Shown one piece after another: positions 12,918 to 25,605 of a DNA stretch of 64,000 nt. Origin of the DNA: Setoptus koraiensis (Eukaryota; Arthropoda); the NCBI GenBank assembly GCA_048013815.1, contig CM106586.1:19654001-19718000 (forward strand). The letters are read 5' to 3'. Positions within the stretch are counted from its first letter, which is position 1; every line of letters starts with the position of its first letter. The notes under the pieces are model-generated. The model saw nothing but the letters and a program-made list of their open reading frames with translations, ran no database searches and was not told where the DNA came from. A program made the position numbers and the translations under genes.

Positions 12918-15288
12918 CGCATTGTTTTCACCTGTCGGACGCGAACGGCGATACTCGGCTCGGGTTACGCGCCTTTGGATCGACGATCGGCCGCGATTTC
13001 GCTCGAGGTTCTCGGCCCGAGCAGGCCGCTACGAGTGCGCTTGTGGGCGGGCCGGGCCGGGGCGCTCCGTTGAGTGCGCGCGGACAGTCGGATCGCTGAC
13101 TGGCCATATAAATATACACATATATATCTGAAAATATTATTAATATAGATATTATAAACAATATACAAATGCGAAAATATACAAACGTGAGAACAACGAA
13201 GGCGCCGGGCGAAACTGAGCTGAGGGCGCGGGTTGTAATCGCGCAAGCGCACGCCGGCCAGAAGAACCGTGGCCGCCGGATTAGCGCGCCGAGCGGCTCA
13301 AACGGGATCAGCGGGCGCGCGAAAGCGGGTGGCAGCGCCACCGAACACACAAGCGGCTCACGGCTAGCCGGCCGGCGAACGCGGCGGATGCGCGCCCGCA
13401 ATTCGAAGCGAGCGAACGCTTTCAATTCGGTCGGCTTGCGACCATCGGCCGGCGCCGGCGGGAATCGACGGGCGCAAAGTGCGATAAGAAGCCTCTTAGC
13501 GGTGGCTTAAGCGTCTCGCCGGCTGCCGCGGGATTGCCGGTGCGGCGCGCGGTGAGCCGGGCTCATTGGGCGCGCGAGCAGCCGATGACCGTGCCAAGAT
13601 TGCGCTGGCAAGCGAGATTGGGAGTGCGCGCGCGCTCACTCAACAACAATCGTAATGCGACGATAATCGCCCGACAATCGCCCAGCAATCGCCGGCCGTG
13701 ATGGGGCTGCGAATGGAGTCATCGCCAGGGATAATCCGCGCGTCTGGCGCACACCGACGAGCGGCGGCCGAGCCGTGCCGACGAAAGTGCTTGCGTCGGT
13801 CGCAGCGCCGCCCTGGCGCTTGTTTTAGCTGGCGAGCTGCCGTTTACGGCGGGCGTTTTTATCGCGAGGGCCGCTCGTTTTTTATCGAGCGCCATTATTT
13901 AAAAGGCCCGGCCGGCCGGCCGGGGATTAGACGAGCGCGGCGAGCCTCTGGCGCTCGGCGTGCGGGGGACGAGCCGACCGACAAAAATAAACTCTCGACG
14001 ATGCGCCGCTGACGGTTGCGCAACACCATGAGCGCGTTGATGATGAGCGCTGCGAATTATCATCACTGTTACGTCATCATTGTTATGGTCGCCCGGCTGA
14101 CCACTTTAGTGCGCGCCGTGCATGTTTGTGTGCACCGTTAAACGGCGTCATTTCGAATTCGAACATTCTGAGTGCACTGTTCGAAACGAACGAACAGTGG
14201 CCAGCGTGTGAAACTGTTGCGCAACAAACAAATCTCATGCGTCGTCGTCGTCGTCGTAAAAAGTCGCTTGTTTGTTTTGGCTGTTGCGCAACTGTCAGTG
14301 CGCCAACCGTCAGTGCCACTGCCAGAGCGCCGGCCGGCCCGACGATCAGAGCGCCGGCCGGAGCGGCGCTCAGCGCGGCGCTCAGTGGGCCGAGAGGGCG
14401 CCACCAGTGACTCACCATAAGTGAGGGGCTTGTTTGCCTCAGGTGAGAGTTGGCCAGACGGGCGGACAGAGATGGAAGGATTCGCTTTTTGTTGGCACGG
14501 CCGTCAACATAACGGCCGGGCGGCTCGCTTTCGCCGCGGCGCGCCGGCCATACCCGCCATACCCGCTCGGCTAATTTAATGCAGCGACCAGCAGCAACAG
14601 GCGGATTAGTCAGCGGGATATTGGCCTATTAATTGAGTTTCTGTTGGACGCGCTCGCCGGCCAATAACAGCAGTGATAAGCCGGCTGGCCAGCAACAACA
14701 ACACCAACAACCGCATCAACAACGGCAACAACAACAATATCGTTTCTGCGGCCGCTGCCATTCTTTTGGATAACAACCTTCACGTGAGTCGCTCTGGCGG
14801 CTCGTAATCGCTCGTTGTCTCTGCCGGCTGCCCGCTGACCACCGCAGAAGCCGCGCGGACCAGATGCGGCCAGATATCGAGCTGCCGGCCAGACCCGAGC
14901 GGCAAACAGAGCCGAACGGACGCAGAGACACGGCGAGACGGCGCTCGAAAACGGCGACCGCTATTTAGCGAGACGCAATCATCAAACAACATGAATGAAT
15001 TTAATCTGGCGGCCGCTGTCCGCAGCCGGCGCTGGCGTCTCGGCAAACACCGACAGCGACTAACCTCAAAACTGGCCGCCAGCCCTGGCTACCGCTCGTT
15101 GGCATGCCAACCAAATCGGCCAAATCGCTCAGATTAAATTATTCCGTTTTCGCTATCTCGGCGGCAACAACGACGGCGGCAACAACAACAACAACAACAA
15201 CAACGAGGCCGGCCGGCCGGCGCATCCCTGCCTCCGCCTCGACAGACTCGCTCGTCGGCCGGCCCGGCGAAGCGCAATTGGTCAGCTG

Positions 15289-15350
15289 TCGTTGTTGTTG
15301 TTGTTGTTGTTGCCGTTGTTGTTGTTGTTGTTGTTGTTGTTGCTGCTGTC
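15289..15350. repeat. (GTT)n microsatellite
   Basis: GTT triplets with single GCC interruptions; a complementary CAA array lies about 100 bp upstream at 15,178-15,204, so the two could pair as a stem in a transcript. Confidence 0.85.
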
Positions 15351-15654
15351 GGCGCTTTGTGTGTGGCGTGCACACTCACACAGCCGACAGCGGGCCGGCC
15401 AAACAACAACAATTGGCAAGCTCATCATTTGGCCAGAGCGACTACCAATCGCAGCTTGTCTCTGTTGTGTGTGGTCAGCGGCATGATTTGCATGCCTGCC
15501 TCAGAAGCACATGATTAAAATGTAAATGACCACCACCGCCAGCATCATTAGCTCGCCACACATAATCAGTGTGTGTGTGTCAGCGACGTTGGCCAGGCTC
15601 AATTACTCGTAATATATAATGTTACGTAAGAGGCCACTTGTGAGAGAGTTGCCC

Positions 15655-15695
15655 ATGTTGTTGTTGTTGCTGTCGTTGCTGTTGTTGTTGTTGCC

Positions 15696-15726
<31 letters not shown>

Positions 15727-15740
15727 TTGTTGCTGTTGCC
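15655..15740. repeat. GTT/GCT triplet repeat
   Basis: GTTGTTGCTGCT-type triplets over about 85 bp. Confidence 0.85.
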
Positions 15741-16889
15741 CAACGATCGGCCCGATCGGCCCGCTCGACATCTCACTCTCAATGAACGGCTGTCCATGGC
15801 GTAATTGCGATGGCACACGGTGATATTTCAAACTGACCACCGTTATGACGAGCCGAATATTGTGCAAACTTTGACTTAAATTGCAATTTACATTTGCCCT
15901 GCTCTTGGCGGCTCTCAATTCATTGGCGCATCGCTGGCTCGCTGGCTCACTGCGCCCGCCTAAACGGCCCGCTGTCCAGCTAATTAATTAGCGTCGTTTA
16001 ATAAAATGGCACAGTTAATAAGTTGACGGCGCAATTGACGGCAGCGAGCGCCGCTTAGTGGCCAATTAATTATCGCTAAAAGCTCAAATCGATTATAATT
16101 GGCGTCGCAAAATGCCATTGCACAAACGAGCCAACATGCCACAAGCGCTGTTTGGATTGTTTATTGTCGGCTTGACAGTGTCGTGCGCGCCACACTTGCC
16201 AAGCCAGTGACCGCAATGTATATTGCGCAATATCTCTCGGTATATCTAGCGGCCCGAATTAGCGTCTATAAAATTTGTCTGCGGTGTTGTGGCGGCCCAA
16301 TCAACAGCAGCAAATCTCTGCAGTCTCGACTGGCCGAGCTCGGGCTGGCCCGCGGACCGGCAGCCCCGATCGGGTTGCATTGCGAGCCCTCGAAGCAGCC
16401 CTCGCAAGACTCGAAAGGCTGCTGCTCGCTCGCCGGCAACGCCAAACAACCGGGCTAAACTGATTAGAGGATAATTGATGAGCGAGCGCCTAAATGGGGC
16501 ATGCCGTTGATTGTTTTTGGCCGTAGCCAGTTGTTGTAGCCGGCGCGTCTGGCGACCGGCCGTTGGCTTGCAAGAAGCGTCTGCCTGAGCCACCGAACAC
16601 ACTATTGTAATCAATCGGTCATGTTCACAATGGCGATGACAGTGACTCGAACAGCAACAACAAGCTGCACCGTTACGTAATGATGTTCGCCGGCACTGGT
16701 GGTTGGTGTGTGCGTCTTTGCACAGGGATTATCCGTTGCTTATCCAGCGTCGGCAGCAGCAGATTAAATAATAAATGAGACGAGTCCAGTGCGCCCGTTA
16801 TCATTATTACCTGTGTGTGTATGTATTATTTTTAGTGGCTCACGGCTTTTGTTGTTTGTCATGTCTCGAGAGGTCGCAGTGAATTTACA

Positions 16890-17030
16890 TTTCGCAGTTC
16901 GCAGTTCGCAGTTCGCAGTTCGCAGTTCGCAGTTCGCAGTTCGCAGTTCGCAGTTCGCAGTTCGCAGTTCGCAGTTCGCAATTCGCAATTCGCAATTCGC
17001 AATTCGAAATTCGCATTTCGCATCTCGCAT
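16890..17030. repeat. 7-bp minisatellite (unit TTCGCAG, about 20 copies)
   Basis: About thirteen perfect TTCGCAG units run into TTCGCAA, TTCGAAA and TTCGCAT variants, showing gradual decay toward the 3' end. This is one of the most regular arrays in the desert. Confidence 0.95.
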
Positions 17031-17139
17031 CGGGCTCGCAAACAAACTGTTAGCCCGGGGTTAATAATAACGCCGCTCGCCGTTGAGGTGAATATCCACA
17101 TACTCGCACATATCCACACGGCAGCCACTTGCGCCGGCC

Positions 17140-17202
17140 GCAACGCCAACGACGGCAACGCCAACTACAGCAACGCCAACTGCAGCAACGCCAACTACAT
17201 GC
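17140..17202. repeat. 15-bp repeat (unit GCAACGCCAACTACA)
   Basis: Four tandem copies with single changes. Confidence 0.85.
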
Positions 17203-17632
17203 AACAGCAGCCACAACAACGGCAAATATATGTACAACAGCACAGCTATGTTGCGCATATGTTGTGCTGCAGTTATGCAACAGGTACGGCGGTTACGTAA
17301 CAGAATCGGAGGAGCAGAGAGCACGACGACGACGACGCCGAAATTGTTATTGTTATTATTATTGTGTTATCGCGTTACGTAACGAAACGAGCCAGCGGCG
17401 CCGGCAGCAGCAGACGACGCCCACAAGTGTCCCTGTTTATGGCACTTGGACACTTTATACGTTATTTAGTCATCGCGATGACAATAATAACAGCAGCAGC
17501 AATAATAATAGTAATGACGATGCTCCAGATAGACGCTGCTCGAATGTGACACTTTCGGCGCTGTCGTGTCGTCTCGACGATCGCGTTCTGGCGCACTCGT
17601 CGCGACTCGCCAACGTCTCTGGGCAGCGCCGT

Positions 17633-17732
17633 CAGCAGCAGCAACGACAACGACAACAACGACAGCAACAACGACAGCAACAACGACAACAACGACAACA
17701 ACGACAACAACGACAACAACGACAACAACGAC
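17633..17732. repeat. CAACAACGA 9-bp repeat
   Basis: About ten units, alternating CAACAACGA and CAGCAACGA. Confidence 0.9.
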
Positions 17733-18465
17733 GACGACCTCATCGGCGGCAGCAGCGACGGCAGCCACAGCGGCAACAAGTGTCCGCCGCAAGCGTCGAG
17801 CCGCTCATAATGACGGCAAGTGCAAGTGCAAATGAGGCTCGCTCGTTGTCATTCGAGCCGACGAGCCGACAAGCCGGCTGGTCAATGAACTGGAGAAAGT
17901 ATCATTTTTCAATTACGCTGCTGGACGCACGGCGTTGGTCGTCGTCGTCGCCGGCGCCGTCATCGTCGGTGTCGCCGCTGTCAGAGCGCTTCGACAGTCG
18001 ATAGACGCCGGCCGCCACTCGCCAAAAACAAAAGCCTCGGCGAGCCCGTTGGCGAGTTGGCCGCGGCTCGCAGCCCGCAACTTGCAGCTCGCAACCTACA
18101 GCTCGCAACTTGCAAGTTCGAACAGGTGACCGGGCGAGCGGCGAGCGGCCGAGCGCGGATAAATTGCGCACAATGGCAGTGGATCGACGAGCAGGGTCTG
18201 GCCGCACGGTCGGCCGGCGACGCCGGCCAGCGGCGGTGTGTAGCCGGGCGAGCGATCGGCGGCCGTTGGCATGCCAGCCATTGATAGGTGTTGCGCAATG
18301 GAGCCGGTTGACAACAATCGATCGATGGTCGTCGTCTCTTGTTTCTGTTGTCGTTCGACGCCGGCGCTTCGAAGCCGGCGCTCCGAAGCCGGCGAACAAC
18401 AGCCGGCCGACGACACACAAAGGAGCCACGGAAAAGAAACTGATCGCTATAGGCGAAAGAAGCCA

Positions 18466-18519
18466 ACGCAGAGAACGGACCAGCGCAGAGAACAGACCGA
18501 CGCAGAGAACAGACCAACG
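18466..18519. repeat. 17-bp repeat (unit CGCAGAGAACAGACCGA)
   Basis: Three tandem copies with few changes. Confidence 0.85.
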
Positions 18520-18821
18520 AAAATGGAACGGCCACCTGTTATTGGCCGCTGTTGGCGACGGTTGTTGAATTAGATGCAAATGGGCCGGCGCATTTGAATA
18601 TCATCGGCACAGTGAGCGACGGACGACGGTCGCTATAGCAACTAACTGCATTAAAACAGTCGCCGTGGTGACGTAATTGAATTAAATCAAGTTCATTCAT
18701 GCCAACTGGTGGCTGCGATGTTGCGAGTCGTGCCCACTGCCATTAGCGGCAATTGATCGGCCGACATTTGAATGGCCGAGTGGTTCGAATGGACAATGTC
18801 GCATCATGTCGCTCGTCGCTC

Positions 18822-18870
18822 CACAAATGGACGTCACAAATGGACGTCACAAATGGACGTCACAAATGGC
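18822..18870. repeat. 13-bp repeat (unit CACAAATGGACGT)
   Basis: Three perfect copies and a partial fourth; the identity implies recent origin. Confidence 0.9.
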
Positions 18871-18937
18871 TGCCGAGCGAGCGAGCGGCCGCAACCTGTT
18901 GCGTCTGCGGACAAAGTGCCGTTGCTGGCCTTATGTT

Positions 18938-18991
18938 GGTCATTGCGTCACTATGAGCATGGTCATTGCGTCACTATGAGCATGGTCATTG
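18938..18991. repeat. 23-bp repeat (GGTCATTGCGTCACTATGAG core)
   Basis: Two perfect copies and the start of a third. Confidence 0.85.
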
Positions 18992-19523
18992 TATCGCTGT
19001 GCCCATGTCGGTATGGCCTTGCCCGCTTGTGGCCGATACCGGTGACCGATGCAGCGACTGGCCGATATTGCTGACCGATGCGGCCAGTGGCCGTGCAGCG
19101 AGTGGCCGTGGCCCGGTCGGGCCGGCGCCCGGACAGACCGCATCGCGATTGGGTCGATTGAATGGCCTGCGCAAGGCTAAATCAATTTGCTGAATTGCTG
19201 AATTAAAATTAAATTCCAGATTCTTCTCCTATTTCAATTTACATGCTCTGGCTGGCCGATTCTTTGCCGATTCGGCGCTTGTCACAGGTTCAACCGAAAT
19301 TGGATCAATTGTTGGACTATTCACAAGCGACTGCACTGGCTCTGGCACACAATTGGTCGCCATGAGCCGCGAAATACACACTCAATTTAAATGTGTTTAT
19401 GCTCATGTTTATGCCCGTAACAACACACACACACTGTACAGTCACTGCATTTGCACAAAGCCGCTCTCCGTTGCGAGCAAGCCCATTGATCTGGCGCTGA
19501 CGCTTGCGCAATTGCAACCTTTT

Positions 19524-19582
19524 GCCAAGATCGTTTCGCCAAGATCGTTTTGCCAAGATCGTTTTGCCAAGATCGTTTTGCC
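19524..19582. repeat. 14-bp repeat (unit GCCAAGATCGTTTT)
   Basis: Four copies with one change. Confidence 0.9.
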
Positions 19583-19907
19583 GCAAGTGTGCCGAGCGGC
19601 CGGCCGAGATGTGCAGAGATGAGTGTTGGTAGTAAAAGAATGCCATTGCCAGCCAGCTATGAGCTGGGTAGCTGAGTGCAGCTGACTCGGTCAGCTGACC
19701 GGACCGAGGGCCAGAAGGGCGCGCCATAAGCCACAGTGATGCGCAGTCGAAATTAACGGCCGGTCGGCCGGCCGAGCATGCGAGCGCCCGAGCGACAAGG
19801 GCCGGCCCGTGGGTGCTAACGGCCGGCGGCTCGTCGAGCGGCGTCTTGTTGGTCGGCCGACAATTGGGCGCCATTCTAGGCCACTTGCTCCACTGGACGC
19901 AGCTCCA

Positions 19908-19957
19908 CTGGACACTGGACGTTGCTCCGTTGGACGTTGCTCCGTTGGACGTTGCTC
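19908..19957. repeat. 15-bp repeat (unit GTTGCTCCGTTGGAC)
   Basis: Two to three copies, preceded by diverged CTCCACTGGAC units. Confidence 0.8.
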
Positions 19958-20186
19958 AGGGCTGTTAGACACCCGTTGTTACTGTTATTGTTGTGTCGTT
20001 GTGGTTGTTGTGTGTCGGTGCTGTTGCGAGTGGCCGTTGTGTGTCGCTGTTGCGAGTGGCCGCTTTTGTCACTGGCTCTGATTTGGGGTGATCACGCCAC
20101 TTGTTGTCGTCGTAATGTGCTAATGTGTAATCAGGCACACAATAATAACCGCGATAATATACTTATGCAACCGACGGTGCGACCGA

Positions 20187-20274
20187 CGGATAATGCCGGC
20201 GCACAAAACGGATAATGCCGGCGCACAAAACGGATAATGCCAGCGCACAAAACGGATAATGGCAGCGCACAAAC
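20187..20274. repeat. 22-bp repeat (CGGATAATGCCGGCGCACAA core)
   Basis: Four tandem copies, the last two with one change each. Confidence 0.9.
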
Positions 20275-20328
20275 GACAACCAACAACAGGCAGCCGTTTA
20301 ACCGTCAAAACGAATGCCAAAACGATGG

Positions 20329-20409
20329 TGCGCCACTTAAATGCGATGCACCATTTAAATGGCGCATCATTTGAATGGCGCACCATTTAAATGATGCAAT
20401 ATTTAAATG
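20329..20409. repeat. 16-bp repeat with ATTTAAAT core
   Basis: Five copies of a unit close to GCGCACCATTTAAATG. Each contains the palindrome ATTTAAAT. Confidence 0.85.
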
Positions 20410-21130
20410 AGACGACAAATACCTTGTGTGACGCAACGTGTGGTGTGTTTGGTCGCAATTAGGCCGGCCGCAATGGTCGCGCAACCACTTTAGCGCACAC
20501 AACCATTCACTATTTGCCATTGACTCAATTTGACTGTTGGCCGCTGTGACGCTCACCTGTGACGCTCACCTGTGTCGAGTCGGTGCCGAGTCGGTGCCGA
20601 GTCAGTGTCGGACTCGAGGCGTTTGACTGGCGATGCAACTGTCAATTAACTGCCGGCACACACAACAAACGGCCAATAAACACATACGCCGGTCAGCCAG
20701 CCCGGCAAGTGATTTATTGGCCTGAGTCGGCTCCATTGGTGGCGATACGCAAACGTAACGTAGGAGAGCATAATTCAAACGAAACGGACTGCCCATTGCA
20801 TGATAATGGCCCAATGGCAAGCCGGCTCCAGTGCAGCCCGAGCTGCAGATAATTTATCCGGCACGATAATTTGCAGCGGCCACTGCTGGGCTGCGTGTCG
20901 TTGTGAGCGCGCCACTGGCGTGTCGTTATGAGAGCGCCGCTAACGAGCCCGTCTCACACTTGCGCAACGATATATCGCGCCGGGCGCCGCCAGGGTCCCG
21001 TTGCCGGCGGCCGCGGCCGACCGACGAGCAACAATAAGTGAGGCAAATAACGCAAATGGACGCGAATTGAGCCGGCCCGACCGATCGTTGGGCATCATTG
21101 GGCATTTGTGAGAGCGGCGACCATTGTGGC

Positions 21131-21175
21131 GAGTTTGAATTGTGGCCCACAATTTCTGGGCCACAATTCAAACTC
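21131..21175. repeat. Perfect hairpin with 18-bp arms
   Basis: Arms at 21131-21148 and 21158-21175 are perfect reverse complements, separated by a 9-base loop. No terminator or known element explains it. Confidence 0.9.
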
Positions 21176-21556
21176 GAGACGACGGCTCACACCGCCAGTT
21201 GGTAGTCGGGCGCGGGTAGCCGGCCGCTAGCAATCGCAAGCAAACAATTGCCGGCAGAGCCGGCCCGACGCGCAGCCGGCCAAGGCTGCTGAGACAGAGC
21301 ACGAGCGAGCACATCAAGCGTAACAATGTCTCGCACAGCGCACAATTATGCAATTGCGCACAATGCTCTCATTGTGATTGATTGTGTTTAATTGATAAAC
21401 TCAATTAGAGTGCGTCCATTGTGTGCGCGCCGCGTGTCGCCCGATGTGGTCCGGTGTGCGCGCGTTGTCGGTGTTGCGACTGGCACAGCGCTGGCCGAGC
21501 GAGCACAACTCGAGCGAGCTACGCGGCTGTGCAAGCACGCGCCGGGCCGACCTTGA

Positions 21557-21612
21557 GATTCGCGAGTCGAGATTCGCGAGTCGAGATTCGCGAGTCGAGA
21601 TTCGCGAGTTGA
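21557..21612. repeat. 14-bp repeat (unit GATTCGCGAGTCGA)
   Basis: Four copies, the last with one change. The unit is itself close to an inverted repeat (TCGCGA). Confidence 0.9.
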
Positions 21613-22243
21613 GAAGCCGTCGCAGGGGCTCGCCACTTGCAAGGATCGTCCATTGTGAGGGGGGCCATGCGAAGGGCATCCGAATAGCAGCAGATCTTGT
21701 CTCTGTTGGCGCTCGCATTGTTTTGTCTCGCTGTCGGGCACGGGCAAACAACAGCGCGAGCGGCCGAGAAAAGAGCCAAGAAAAGAACACACACGAGCAG
21801 CGGATTGTTATCGCGCCATTGGCGATGTAGAGATTCTAAGATATTCAAATGAGCCAGTTCCAATGTCCGCTGTCACGCCGCTCAATGTCATACGCTAAAT
21901 ATACTTACAATGTGCACTTGTTAGCCGTGCGCCAAATATACTCAATATACACTTATATCTACTTGTCAGTGGGTATGCACCAAATACACACAGCCGCGCA
22001 ACAACAACAGCGATGTTTGCAAACACACACACACAAACAGTCAGTTTAACAGTGTGTGGCAACAATTTAAATTACGACAACAACAATGGCCAAACAACAG
22101 GTGGTTGAGTGGTGCGGTATGGCTGTTGTTGTTGTTTGTCAGTATCACGATTGTCCGACAATGTTGCTGTTGCGACAACAACCTGTTGCACAGCTCGCCT
22201 GACCAGCGCACTGCTAATGCGCGCTGCCAACACTCACTTGGCG

Positions 22244-22284
22244 GCTCATGAATCAAGGGCCGCTGAGGCCCTTGATTCATGAGC
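22244..22284. repeat. Perfect hairpin with 18-bp arms
   Basis: Arms at 22244-22261 and 22267-22284 are perfect reverse complements around a 5-base loop. Perfect arms imply recent formation or selection on the structure. Confidence 0.9.
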
Positions 22285-22330
22285 TCGAATAATGAGGAGC
22301 GTCTCGAATTAATTCTTTTGTTTCGCTGCC

Positions 22331-22396
22331 AACTTCGCCGTTAACTTGCGCTGGCAACTTGCGCTGGCCACTTGCGCTGGCCAGCAACTTGCGTGG
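22331..22396. repeat. Imperfect AACTTGCGCTGGC repeat
   Basis: Four to five copies of a 13-bp unit with short indels. Confidence 0.75.
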
Positions 22397-22873
22397 TGCA
22401 AGCCGGCGAGAGGTTGCGTCACAACGCTCGCCAGACCGTTGTTGCCACTCGCAACTTGTGAGCCCTTTTTATCTGCGAGCTTGCCGGTTTAATCAGGCGA
22501 AATCGGGCGAAATTAGCGCAGTTAGACTCTCACTGTTAGAGCGGCCGGCCCAACCGGCCCAACGAAAGTTAGTTAAAAACGCAATAAACAATGATGCCGC
22601 GTGATATATGGGGCCTGGGCGGCGGCGTTGGCATGCCCGCTGACGGGACTAGCTGACGGACGAGATTAGCAGAGTGGCAGCTCGGCTAATTGCTCGCTTC
22701 TTTTTCAGCGCGCCATCATTAAACAGCCCATAAAACACGGCGCAACGCAAGACGCGCTAGCGATGGCCGACCGACAACATAAATTATCGCGCCGCTTGAT
22801 TAACCGGGGGCGCCTTTGATAATTTAAAACTGCGTCGGAGTGAGCTGGACTGGCCACTTTGGCGCCCATAATT

Positions 22874-22909
22874 AGAAAGTAATCAGCTGCAGGGCGATGA
22901 TTACTTTCT
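22874..22909. repeat. Hairpin with perfect 12-bp arms
   Basis: AGAAAGTAATCA and its exact reverse complement flank a 12-base loop; a second short hairpin (GCTTGT..ACAAGC) follows at 22918-22933. Confidence 0.85.
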
Positions 22910-23036
22910 GCCAAAATGCTTGTCCATACAAGCATGCTCGGCGCTTTCCCTTGTTTCATGACGCAAGGCACCACAATGACGCAATCAGACAAACACAAAC
23001 AAACAATACATATTTCATATTGCGCCGACGCTGACC

Positions 23037-23138
23037 GCCGTCGGACTGACCGTAGCGCTGACCGTCGGACTGACCGTTGCGCTGACCGTCGGACTGACCG
23101 TTGCGCTGACCGTCGGACTGACCGTTGCGCTGACCGTT
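23037..23138. repeat. 24-bp minisatellite made of two GCTGACCGT-like halves
   Basis: Four copies of a 24-bp unit that alternates GCTGACCGTTG and GGACTGACCGT. The multiple-of-three unit creates a spurious Asp/Arg-rich frame. Confidence 0.9.
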
Positions 23139-23582
23139 GGCCGGCGCCGCTGACAGCGGACGGACGGGAAAGTGCAGCGAGCCAACAAGCGAGCGCGCTC
23201 CGACGCTCTCATTCAGTGCTAATAGCGATGCTCGCTGATAGGCGACGCTCGCCGCTGCCGGCGCCGACAATGAGCCGGGCGCCCACGCCAGCCCAATGGC
23301 CTAAGCAATAGCAGCCGGTCGCCAGAGCCGGCTGTGATGAGTGGTCCGTGCCGCCGAGTGGCCGGCGCTCGCACGCCGGCCAGCTCAAGTTGTGCAATAA
23401 TATATAATAAGCCGGCGGCAACAAGTTGTGCCCAGGTGAGACCGTTGCCGTGCGCAACACCAACAAACAACAATAGGCCACTGCGAGCGTCGCCGTCAAC
23501 GGGCCAGAGATGTGCCTAATTGATCACGACGACACTGTGGCCCGTGGGCGAGCCTCTCGACTGGCCGGCCCGCGCTCGGCGC

Positions 23583-23652
23583 GTCGGCCGCGTCGGATAA
23601 GTCGGCCGCGTCGGATAAGTCGGCCGCGTCGGATAAGTCGGCCGCGTCGGCT
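23583..23652. repeat. 18-bp minisatellite (unit GTCGGCCGCGTCGGATAA)
   Basis: Three perfect copies and a partial fourth. Confidence 0.9.
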
Positions 23653-24116
23653 CACTCGGAAAATTGGTGAAAATTGGTCGAAATTAGTGCAAGTTTGCTG
23701 GCAATTCGGCCACAATTTTCAGCGAGCTCGCTGGACCAATTTCCAATCGAAGAGGCGAGTGCGAGCGAGCGGTTCGAGTGGCTCGCTCGTCCACTCGCAA
23801 ACGATGCATACTGACGACGAACGCTGACGACGACTACTGGCCACGAACAGTCGAGGCGGCGGCCACAGAATCGGCACGAAATGAGTTCAATCACGAGCAG
23901 TGCCCGTCGAGCATGTTGAGCGGGCCGGCCGGACGCAGCGGTTGCGCAACAAGGCGCATTCAAATCGGCCGGTGACAGAGTGCGCGTCGCTGTTAGTTGC
24001 GTCGGGTTCGTAATAACGGTATTGTTGCGAATCGGCGCATACCGTTATGCAACTAGCGCCAGAGAACAATGAGCGACGGCGAAGAAGCGCCAAAAGTTTT
24101 GACTCAAAAGTGCTCT

Positions 24117-24155
24117 ATTGAATCAATAGTATTGAATCAATAGTATTGATTCAAT
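24117..24155. repeat. ATTGAATCAATAGT tandem-inverted repeat
   Basis: Two direct 14-bp copies followed by an inverted ATTGATTCAAT, so the block can also fold. Confidence 0.75.
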
Positions 24156-24495
24156 GGGGTCCATTGTCTCAAGTTGCGTGTGTCATCTCTGCCAGTGATT
24201 CACTGGGCAGCAGTCAAGTTGTTGGCCGGGCAGTGCGCGTCTAGTGCCGACATTTGCGCGCCGGCCGACATTTGCGGGCCGGCCGACGCCGATGCACTTG
24301 TCTCGACAACGGGCACCCACATACTGTTGCCGTGCGACCACTTGATTGATTCGCGAGTCGACCAGACCAAGAGTGATTATTTCATCACTTCTCGGCGCTC
24401 GTCTCGCTCGCTAAACGGCCGCACTAACGGCGCGCTCAACTGGCGGCAACTCGCCAACAATTAGCGAGCAAATCTTCACATTTTCATGTGTCAGC

Positions 24496-24600
24496 TCGAG
24501 CGATCACTCGGCGAGCGATCACTCGGCGAGCGATCACTCGGCGAGCGATCACTCGGCGAGCGATCACTTGGCGAGCGATCATTTGGCGAGCGATGACTCG
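24496..24600. repeat. 15-bp minisatellite (unit GCGAGCGATCACTCG, 7 copies)
   Basis: Seven head-to-tail units fill 105 bp exactly, the first five nearly identical and the last two diverged. No spacers separate the units. Confidence 0.95.
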
Positions 24601-25512
24601 CCGGCGATGATCGTCCACTCGGCCAAGTGCACAGCATCCAGCATGCAGTGCAAACCGTATGCAATTCGGGCACGAAATAACGGTCACCGAATAACGATTC
24701 TGGCGAGACGCTCGCTCGACGAGTCATGCTCCGGCCATTCAAATGCGCATAAAACACAAGCGGTCGGCCGGCCCGACCGGCCGCACGTCAGCCTGGCGGC
24801 CATACGGCACCGGCCGGCTGATTGGCTCGCTCGGGCGCTCATGAGCCGGTGCGCCGATGAGCCGATAATGAGACGGGCTCAGGCGAACAACACCAAGTGT
24901 TGATTGAATTATCGTGCCGCGGTCATCACTTGCGTCATTGGTCGCCACGGCCGGCTTATTAATAAATGAAGCGGCCATTTATTGTGTGATGTGCCAAGGT
25001 GGACACAGTGGCACAGTTTCGCCTACCGGCAGCGCGCCGACACTGCGCGTTTTGATCGGGCGTTTGGCGCGGCTCGCCGAGGCACGGCCAAGCGAGCGCC
25101 GCTGCAAACGACCGAATGGCTGAATAAGGCCAAATAAATCTCAGCTAGCCACCATTTAGCCGGACAATCAATCATCGTTTAAGTGACGCTCACATTTGCA
25201 CATTTGCGCCAGTGCACAATTGCACACTGGCGCCCTTGCGCCGATCTCGATGCCGGCCACTTGGGCCGAGCGTCTCGGCCGACCGGCTCGCCGGCCTTTG
25301 CGCTTTGGCCGGCCCGAGCGGTCGGCGGCCGGCGGCCGCTGACTGGCGACCCAACCGGCGCCGCGCTGCCGGCAACCGGGCAACGGACCGGACAAGTGTC
25401 GGCCGGCCGCAGGTTCACACTGTGTCCGCGGGCGCACATTTCAGGCAGCCTCTTTTCTAGGCCGGACGACGAGCGTGGTTGCTTATCATCGCATCATTTT
25501 ATTTATCATTGA

Positions 25513-25605
25513 GTCGTCGTCGTCGTCGTCGTCGTCGTCGAGTGCATCGCATCACTTTATCATGGTATCATTGCGTCGTTGCGTCGTTGCGTCGTTGCGT
25601 CATTG
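25513..25605. repeat. (GTC)n and GTTGCGTC repeats
   Basis: About nine GTC triplets (25513-25540), then GCGTCGTT units at about 25572-25605. Confidence 0.85.

Noticed and set aside
24496-24600. CRISPR-like regular repeat
   Set aside because: Units are directly adjacent with no spacers, and the genome is eukaryotic; it is a minisatellite.
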